Of a stretch of 33,666 nucleotides of DNA, positions 1 through 5,135 are shown one piece after another. Within the stretch, counting starts at the first letter, position 1; every line of letters begins with the position of its first letter. The position numbers were made by a program, and so were the translations under genes. Source of the stretch: Spirochaetia bacterium (GTDB lineage Bacteria > Spirochaetota > Spirochaetia > Treponematales > Breznakiellaceae). The stretch spans positions 1 through 33,666 of the forward strand of contig BOAV01000021.1 in assembly GCA_026002045.1 (NCBI GenBank), read 5' to 3'. The notes under the pieces are model-generated. The model saw only the letters and a program-made list of their open reading frames with translations, did no database searches and had not been told where the DNA came from.

Positions 1-80
1 CATGAGGCAAAGCTGGCTGCCTATACAAAACTGTTGAAAAGTCAAACATTTTTGCAAAAAAGTGCTTGACTTTTATCATA

Positions 81-137
81 GACGAACCACACGAACTAAA
101 TGATCTTTTTGGTGTGGTTCGTGTTGTTCGTGGTTAA
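81..137. repeat. Palindromic intergenic repeat, CGAAC variant
   Basis: Two perfect 11-base arms (82-92 and 112-122) form an inverted repeat, and the right side ends in the motif TTAACCACGAAC read on the minus strand. It lies just downstream of rnc and could act as a weak 3' hairpin for that transcript. The motif is a variant of the elements at 1938, 10614 and 32504. The rest of 1-160 shows only a 9-base inverted repeat (37-45 with 66-74) and no gene. Confidence 0.7.
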
Positions 138-160
138 TTAATTTCTATTTTGGAACCGGC

Positions 161-907
161 TCAATTGTTTATTAATTCCTCATACGCCATCTTTGCCGCT
201 TCCTGTTCGGCGGTCTTCTTGTTCCGGCCCATGCCGGGGCCAAAGGTTTTGCCATTCACCGTAACTTCCATCCAGAAAAAATGCTCGTGTTCGGGGCCGG
301 AGCGTTTGACAAGGCGGTAATTGGGGTATGCGTGAAAAAGGCGCTGGCTGAGTTCCTGTAAAAGGGATTTATAGTCCTGGTGGTAATTTTTTTCCAAAAC
401 CCGGCTGATTTCCGGGCCGATACAGCCTCTGACAAAACCAAAGGCGGCCTTATAGCCGGAATCCAGGTACAGGGCGCCGATAAGGGCCTCCAGGGCGTCC
501 GCCAGAAGGGCTTTTTTCGTCCGGCCCCCGGAAAGTTCCTCACCTTTGCCCAAAAGGAGCAGATTATCGATCTGCAATTCACGGGCGATGCCGGAAAGGA
601 TGTCCTCGGAAACCACCACGGACTTGATTTTTGCCAGTTCCCCTTCGTTTTTATCCCCAAAATCATCGTAAAGGAGGGTTGCGGTTACCGCGCCCAGGAT
701 GGCGTCGCCGAGGAATTCCAGCCGTTCGTTGTTACTTTTCCCTTCCGATTCATTGGACAGGGACCGGTGCATGAAAGAAAGGTTCAAAAGCTCAAGGCTT
801 CTGAACCTGATACCGGCGGTCTTTTGAAACGCCGCCAATACTTTCTTTCTGCCGGGGTCAATGACCGGCTGCCTACTTCTGCTGGGATTTAATGTACTCG
901 TAGGCAT
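161..907 (-). CDS. rnc: Ribonuclease III
   Basis: Double-strand-specific endoribonuclease that processes rRNA precursors and structured mRNAs in the cytoplasm. The RNase III signature NERLEFLGDAILG lies near residues 60-72 and carries the acidic metal-binding residues; the C-terminal third (from DYKSLLQELSQ) is a double-stranded-RNA-binding domain ending in KKTAEQEAAKMAYEELI. The open frame runs further upstream, but that part only mirrors acpP. I chose ATG 907, giving 248 residues and keeping the conserved N-terminal DPGRKK...FQ segment; this overlaps acpP by 35 bases and has no clear Shine-Dalgarno. TTG 838 is the alternative. It is the last gene of the rpmF-acpP-rnc run. The function is secure; the start is uncertain. 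Confidence 0.9.
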   Translation of the reverse strand: MPTSTLNPSRSRQPVIDPGRKKVLAAFQKTAGIRFRSLELLNLSFMHRSLSNESEGKSNNERLEFLGDAILGAVTATLLYDDFGDKNEGELAKIKSVVVSEDILSGIARELQIDNLLLLGKGEELSGGRTKKALLADALEALIGALYLDSGYKAAFGFVRGCIGPEISRVLEKNYHQDYKSLLQELSQRLFHAYPNYRLVKRSGPEHEHFFWMEVTVNGKTFGPGMGRNKKTAEQEAAKMAYEELINN

Positions 908-1109
908 CCCGGACCGTTTCAAACTCATTGGCCTTTTCATCGGGGATGGAAATACCCATTTCTTCCTCAATGGCATACACCAATTCATAGGTATCCAGGC
1001 TGTCGGCGCCGAGATCCTGGCGGAAAGAAGCGTCCAGGGTGATCTTCCCGGCGTCAACTTCCAGCTTGTCCGCAATAAGTTTCTTCATTTTTTCAAACAA
1101 ATCATCCAT
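873..1109 (-). CDS. acpP: Acyl carrier protein
   Basis: Small acidic carrier of acyl chains in type II fatty acid synthesis. The 78-residue length is typical, and the GADSLDTYEL motif contains the Ser that takes the 4'-phosphopantetheine arm. An AGAGGG ribosome-binding site lies about nine bases before ATG 1109. It sits 27 bases after rpmF and overlaps the start of rnc, the gene order found in many bacteria. The carrier arm derives from coenzyme A, whose synthesis involves coaD just upstream. Very confident. Confidence 0.97.
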   Translation of the reverse strand: MDDLFEKMKKLIADKLEVDAGKITLDASFRQDLGADSLDTYELVYAIEEEMGISIPDEKANEFETVRDAYEYIKSQQK

Positions 1110-1136
1110 CTTGATTATCCCTCTGTTTTCTTTTGA

Positions 1137-1325
1137 TTAAACCTTCGATTCCGGCACAATGATCTGCTTACCCCGGTAAAAACCGCATTTCGGGCACACC
1201 CGGTGCAACAAAACATGGTTGCCGCAGGTACTACACTCGATCAGTGTGGGGGAACTAAGTTTCATGTTAATCGACTGCCGCCGACGGGTTCGCGCCTTCG
1301 ACGTTTTAAATCTGGGTACAGCCAT
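1137..1325 (-). CDS. rpmF: 50S ribosomal protein L32
   Basis: Small ribosomal protein of 62 residues. It begins MAVPRFKTSKARTRRR, the hallmark L32 start, and carries a zinc ribbon with CSTC and CPKC pairs near residues 32-48. A moderate Shine-Dalgarno (AGAGG) precedes ATG 1325. A strong promoter at 1354-1382 gives it a leader of about 20 bases or slightly more, so unlike coaD next door it is translated by the usual route. It heads a likely rpmF-acpP-rnc operon. Very confident. Confidence 0.97.
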   Translation of the reverse strand: MAVPRFKTSKARTRRRQSINMKLSSPTLIECSTCGNHVLLHRVCPKCGFYRGKQIIVPESKV

Positions 1326-1353
1326 CTCTTTAACCTCTCTTCAATATTGATTC

Positions 1354-1382
1354 ATAATAACAAAAAGTATAAAAAGTGTCAA
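1354..1382 (-). promoter_or_regulatory. Sigma70-type promoter of rpmF-acpP-rnc
   Basis: On the minus strand, TTGACA (1382-1377) and TATTAT (1359-1354) are separated by exactly 17 bases, a near-consensus promoter in the coaD-rpmF gap. It is the leadered counter-example to the leaderless promoters elsewhere in the window. Confidence 0.85.
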
Positions 1383-1394
1383 GCAAACATTGGC

Positions 1395-1871
1395 TCATTG
1401 AAATTTATCCGCCAGTGCCTTTGCCACCGGCGGCGGCACCATTCCGGCCACGTTCCCGTGGAAGGAGGCCAATTCCTTGATCGATGAGGACCGGAGCACG
1501 AAATATTCCGGGTCGGTGGTCATAAAGATGGTCTCGATCCGGGAATCCAGGGACTTGTTCATCATGGAAAGCTCAAATTCGTATGAAAAATCATCCACAC
1601 CCCGGACGCCCCGGACCAGGAGCCTGATATCCTGTTTCTGCAAAAAGTCCACAATAAGAGAATCGCAGATCACCACGGAAACATTTTGCCGGTCCCGGAC
1701 CAGTTCCGTTATCATGGAAACCCGCTCATCCGCGGAAAAAAGGTACTTTTTCCGGCGATTTTCCGCAACCACCACCAAAAGCTCATCAAAGATAGAGGCC
1801 GCCCGCCGGATAATATTGAGGTGCCCCAATGTAGGCGGATCAAAGGACCCGGGAAACGCCGCTTTCAACAC
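1395..1871 (-). CDS. coaD: Pantetheine-phosphate adenylyltransferase
   Basis: Transfers AMP from ATP to 4'-phosphopantetheine, the penultimate step of coenzyme A synthesis. The nucleotidyltransferase motif GSFDPPTLGH is at residues 8-17, the RGVRGVDDFSYEFEL block binds substrate, and SSSIKELA lies near the C-terminus. Length (158 residues) is normal. The start is GTG 1871: no ATG is in frame and there is no Shine-Dalgarno. A promoter with its -10 box ending six bases before this GTG points to a leaderless message. It lies upstream of rpmF-acpP-rnc on the same strand. Confidence 0.95.
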   Translation of the reverse strand: MLKAAFPGSFDPPTLGHLNIIRRAASIFDELLVVVAENRRKKYLFSADERVSMITELVRDRQNVSVVICDSLIVDFLQKQDIRLLVRGVRGVDDFSYEFELSMMNKSLDSRIETIFMTTDPEYFVLRSSSIKELASFHGNVAGMVPPPVAKALADKFQ

Positions 1872-1877
1872 AAACTA

Positions 1878-1906
1878 ACCATACGGGAGGGAACCCCAGA
1901 GGTCAA
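1878..1906 (-). promoter_or_regulatory. Promoter of coaD, predicted leaderless
   Basis: On the minus strand TTGACC (1906-1901), 17 bases, then TATGGT (1883-1878); six bases later comes the GTG start at 1871. Transcription should begin at or next to the start codon. The -10 box matches four of six consensus bases, so this is a fair rather than strong call. Confidence 0.55.
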
Positions 1907-1937
1907 GCCCCCAGGGCTACACGATAAACTTAAGAAT

Positions 1938-2038
1938 TTAACCACAGAGAACACAGAGATTTACACAGAGGACACAGAGGGGGGAAGGTTAAATTTTTAT
2001 CCTCCCTGTGATCTCTGTGTTCTTTCTCCTGTGGTTAT
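1938..2038. repeat. Palindromic ACACAGAG-type repeat
   Basis: Long imperfect inverted repeat. The left arm reads TTAACCACAGAGAACACAGA followed by further ACACAGAGG sub-repeats; the right arm ends in the complementary CTCTGTGTTCT...CTGTGGTTA. It fills most of the 163-base gap between the MFS gene and coaD. Its last bases provide the TAA stop of the MFS gene (2035-2037). It could form a transcript-ending or mRNA-protecting hairpin. Confidence 0.85.
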
Positions 2039-3309
2039 CTTCTTCCTTCTTCTACTGACTGCACCCCATGGTGCTCCCGGTAAAAAACAAGGGTAACCAC
2101 AATGCCGCTTAAAAGCAGGGCCATGGTCAGCACAAAGGGGAGACTGCGGGAAATGCTGGAGAGGAGGCCCCCTATCCAGCCAAAGGGAGAGGTGGCGAAC
2201 ATGATGATCATGTGCTGGATCGCCATGACCCGAGCCCGTTCGGCCTTGTTTACGTGGAGGGCCACCAGGGATTCGGAAAGCATGATAAGGCTCCCGGAAC
2301 CGTAACCATCGAAAATTAGGGAAGTGATGAGGATGCCGTACTTAACCGGCCCTTCAACGGGGGCCAGAACCAGCAGGGTCTGGCCCAGAAAATAACCGGA
2401 AAAGCCCAGGAACAGGGGAAGTTTGAGACTGCCCCTGGTGGTCAAATGGGGTATCACGGTAAAGAGGAATACCATGGCGAGGATCGAGCGGAGCATGGGG
2501 AACAGGGGCAAAAGGGCGTCCGGGACCAGGAGTTTCTTGCTGACGATGACCTGCCAAAAGGTGGTGTTGATCATCCCCACGGCCCCCACCAGGGCGGTGA
2601 TGACCAGGGAAAAAATGGTCCCCCTGGAATGGGCGATGATCTTCAACACCCCGCCGTAGCCCCCGGCCAGGGCGATGATACTTTTCCCCTTTGTTTCCTG
2701 AAGCCGTACCATGCCAGTGCCGGTTTCCCGGCAAAAAAAGTAGAGTACCAGAATTTTAACGATCATGACCACAAAGGCGTTGATATAGAGGATGCGGATG
2801 GCGGGGACCAGGGTAAGCCGGGACACCATAATGCTGGAAATCGGGGCGAAAAGGGCGGAAAGCTGGCCGCAAACCACCACCAGTGAATAAAGCCGGGTGA
2901 TTTGGCTTTTTTCCGCGTCCTCCACCAAAAGGCAGTCCCAGGAATTGGTGGTCACCTTCATGGTCCCGTTAAAAAGGGCGGCAACCAGAAAGAACCAAAA
3001 ATTTTCCGCCCGCCACCAGATCAGGCAGGGAATGCTCCAGGCGATAAAATCGAAGATAGCGGTGGTTTTGCGCCGCCCCAGCTTGTCGGTGATGGGGCCG
3101 CTTAAAAAGGCGAATACCACCTGGGTGAGCATATACACCGTGGCGATAAGGCCGATCTGGGTGTCCTTGAGCCCCAGGGCGATCATATACACCGAGGCGT
3201 AGGGCAGACAGAGGTTCATGGAAAGGCCCCAGAGGGGTTCCGTATAGATACAGGCCCGGGGATTACCTTTCAGGCTAACAAGAGTTTGTATAAGGGGGTT
3301 TTGCTTCAT
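2035..3309 (-). CDS. Major facilitator superfamily permease
   Basis: Integral membrane transporter of 424 residues with about twelve hydrophobic helices. The loop GPITDKLGRRKT near residues 71-82 is the classic MFS motif between helices 2 and 3. No substrate can be read from the sequence. ATG 3309 follows the stop of the aldo/keto reductase by three bases with no good ribosome-binding site, so translation is probably coupled. The last residues (EEGRR) and the TAA stop run into the palindromic repeat, suggesting that insertion of the repeat set the present C-terminus. Family secure, role unknown. Confidence 0.85.
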   Translation of the reverse strand: MKQNPLIQTLVSLKGNPRACIYTEPLWGLSMNLCLPYASVYMIALGLKDTQIGLIATVYMLTQVVFAFLSGPITDKLGRRKTTAIFDFIAWSIPCLIWWRAENFWFFLVAALFNGTMKVTTNSWDCLLVEDAEKSQITRLYSLVVVCGQLSALFAPISSIMVSRLTLVPAIRILYINAFVVMIVKILVLYFFCRETGTGMVRLQETKGKSIIALAGGYGGVLKIIAHSRGTIFSLVITALVGAVGMINTTFWQVIVSKKLLVPDALLPLFPMLRSILAMVFLFTVIPHLTTRGSLKLPLFLGFSGYFLGQTLLVLAPVEGPVKYGILITSLIFDGYGSGSLIMLSESLVALHVNKAERARVMAIQHMIIMFATSPFGWIGGLLSSISRSLPFVLTMALLLSGIVVTLVFYREHHGVQSVEEGRR

Positions 3310-3312
3310 GAA

Positions 3313-4467
3313 TCAGGCTGTCAAGACCTTGTGGGTTTCCTTGAGCTGTTCCCGGATGGGGAGGCTCTGGGGGCATTTGGTTTCGCAGACACCGCATTCA
3401 GCGCATTTTGAAGCGTTTTCGTACTTCCGCCAGGGACTCTTGCCGATTTCCGCGTAGGTCCTTTTGGCATAATCGGTAAGATTATATACCCGGTGATAGT
3501 TCATGATGGTGAAGATCTCGGGGATATTGACCCCCTTGGGACAGGGCATACAGTATTTGCAGCCCGTACAGTACAGCCCCGCAAGGCGCTCGTTTTCTTT
3601 CATCATCGCTTCGATGGTACTTAATTCTTCTTTACTCAAAACACCGGTATTTCCGGCGATGGCAGCGTTTTCTTCAAGCTGGGCAATGGTGCTTACCCCG
3701 GAAAGGGCAATGTTCACATTGGGATTGGCCAGCACGAAGCGGAGCGCGATATCGGCGGAGCTTTTCACTTTGCCGGGAAGCAGATCCTGGATAACCCTGG
3801 AGGGAGCGCCGAGACGTCCCCCGCCCACGGGTCCCATCACGGTGGTTCCCAGCCCCATCTCGTGGGCCAGCGCGAGGCCGCTCTCCTTGTTGCGATCCAT
3901 CAGGTTGTACTGGCAGAGCACCGATTCAAGGACCCCTTCGCCGTTTTTAAGAATTTCGATAAGATTGTTTCCCTCGTCCGGCCCCGATTCCCGGTCATGG
4001 AAAGAGAAGGAGATGTGCCGGATCATCCCCTGTTCCTTGAGCTTTTTCGCCCGCTCAAAGGGGCCGTTCTTTGCCTTGACCTTATTGAGGAAGGCGTCCA
4101 GGGAAATTCCCCAAAAATGGTAAAAATCAATATGGTCGGTCTGGAGGTTTTTTAGCGAATTCTCCAGCCGCTTCTGGTAATCGTCCCCGGAATCGTTCTC
4201 GATGGGGTTCTTCGTGGAAACCCACACCTTGTCCCGCTTGCCCCCCGCAAGGGCTTTGCCCAGGATGATCTCACTCTGCTTGTCGCAATAATAGGGGGCG
4301 GTATCAAAATAGTTGACCCCCAGTTCAATGGCCCGGTGGACCAGGGCGATACCCTTATCCTCATCAAAAATAGTCTTGCCGTTCTCCTCATGAGAAGGCA
4401 GGCGCATACATCCCATCCCCAGACGGGAAACTTTGGCGCCGGTCTTTCCAAACTCTACATACTGCAT
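3313..4467 (-). CDS. Aldo/keto reductase with C-terminal [4Fe-4S] dicluster domain
   Basis: Predicted NAD(P)H-dependent oxidoreductase. An aldo/keto reductase barrel covers about residues 1-280 (FGKTGAKVSRLGMGCMRLP at the start, NYFDTAPYY carrying the catalytic Asp and Tyr, and a Lys and His further on). A ferredoxin-like tail follows, with CTGCKYCMPCP near 303-313 and CAECGVCETKCP near 356-367, enough cysteines for two iron-sulfur clusters. Such fusions are common in anaerobes; the substrate is unknown. ATG 4467 has GGGG six bases upstream and is preferred over GTG 4470. Co-transcribed with the MFS gene. Confidence 0.88.
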   Translation of the reverse strand: MQYVEFGKTGAKVSRLGMGCMRLPSHEENGKTIFDEDKGIALVHRAIELGVNYFDTAPYYCDKQSEIILGKALAGGKRDKVWVSTKNPIENDSGDDYQKRLENSLKNLQTDHIDFYHFWGISLDAFLNKVKAKNGPFERAKKLKEQGMIRHISFSFHDRESGPDEGNNLIEILKNGEGVLESVLCQYNLMDRNKESGLALAHEMGLGTTVMGPVGGGRLGAPSRVIQDLLPGKVKSSADIALRFVLANPNVNIALSGVSTIAQLEENAAIAGNTGVLSKEELSTIEAMMKENERLAGLYCTGCKYCMPCPKGVNIPEIFTIMNYHRVYNLTDYAKRTYAEIGKSPWRKYENASKCAECGVCETKCPQSLPIREQLKETHKVLTA

Positions 4468-4495
4468 CACATGCCCCTATTCATTGGTTTTAAGC

Positions 4496-4526
4496 ATTGT
4501 AACTTATTTTTTTAAAATAGTATCAA
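4496..4526 (-). promoter_or_regulatory. Possible promoter of aldo/keto reductase operon
   Basis: TTGATA (4526-4521) and TACAAT (4501-4496) on the minus strand, but with a 19-base spacer, longer than usual. It would give a leader of about 20-25 bases that includes the GGGG ribosome-binding site. Weak call. Confidence 0.35.
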
Positions 4527-4538
4527 TAAAAAAAAGGT

Positions 4539-4564
4539 TAAAAAAAACGCCGGAAAATCCGGCG
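4539..4564 (-). terminator. Rho-independent terminator of ppdK
   Basis: Read on the minus strand, CGCCGG-ATTTT-CCGGCG forms a six-base-pair GC stem followed at once by a run of eight T. It lies about 60 bases past the ppdK stop and separates ppdK from the aldo/keto reductase operon. Confidence 0.9.
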
Positions 4565-4622
4565 CCTATTGAAACAAGAATTCTGGAACTAATGATTCAA
4601 TCCGCTTAAAGCGCCGAATTCA

Positions 4623-5135
4623 CTAGGCCTTTTTGGCGGGCCTTCCGGGCTTCTTGGCCTTAGCGGTCTTGGCCGCCGGTTTCTTCGCAGCCTTAGCCTT
4701 CGCGGCTGCGGGCCTTCCGGGTTTCTTGGCCTTAGCGGTCTTGGCCGCCGGTTTCTTCGCAGCTTTAGCCTTCGCGGCTGCAGGTCTTCCGGGCTTCTTG
4801 GCCTTAGCGGTCTTGGCTGCCGGTTTCTTCGCAGCCTTAGCCTTCGCGGCTGCGGGCCTTCCGGGTTTCTTGGCTGCGGGTTTTTTTGCAACCTTGGCCT
4901 TCGCGGTTTTACCTGCGGGCCTTCCGGGTTTTGCCTTCGCGGTCTTGGCTGCGGGTTTCTTTGCAGCCTTGGCCTTCGCGGTTTTGGCCGCAGGTTTTTT
5001 TGCGGTCTTCGCTTTTGCGGTTTTAGCCGCAGGTTTTTTCGCCGCAGCCGGTTTCCTCGCCGCAGGTTTTTTGACAACCTCCACAGGTTCGTCCGGTGTT
5101 GTCAGCCCATCATTCCAACTGAATGTGTCGCTCAT
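4623..5135 (-). CDS. Candidate nested gene: histone-H1-like Lys/Ala/Pro-rich protein
   Basis: In frame with the end of ppdK, ATG 5135 is preceded at eight bases by AAGGAGG, a full match to the 16S rRNA tail and one of the best ribosome-binding sites in the window. It would yield a 170-residue, very basic protein: about 19 ordinary residues (MSDTFSWNDGLTTPDEPVEV), then AKKPAAK-type repeats with five PGRP cores resembling AT-hooks. Low-complexity Lys/Ala/Pro tails of this kind occur in bacterial histone-H1-like and HU-tail proteins that bind DNA. A nucleoid role is an inference. The canonical PPDK end lies just upstream of this ATG, so an ancestral separate gene fused by loss of the ppdK stop is plausible. 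Separate translation is not proven. Confidence 0.6.
   Translation of the reverse strand: MSDTFSWNDGLTTPDEPVEVVKKPAARKPAAAKKPAAKTAKAKTAKKPAAKTAKAKAAKKPAAKTAKAKPGRPAGKTAKAKVAKKPAAKKPGRPAAAKAKAAKKPAAKTAKAKKPGRPAAAKAKAAKKPAAKTAKAKKPGRPAAAKAKAAKKPAAKTAKAKKPGRPAKKA

Noticed and set aside
37..74. Inverted repeat AAAAGTCAA / TTGACTTTT with a 20-base spacer
   Set aside because: Short, A/T-rich and without a run of T; too weak to call a terminator or operator.
908..1075. Upstream extension of the RNase III frame
   Set aside because: It lies entirely over acpP in another frame and has no RNase III similarity.
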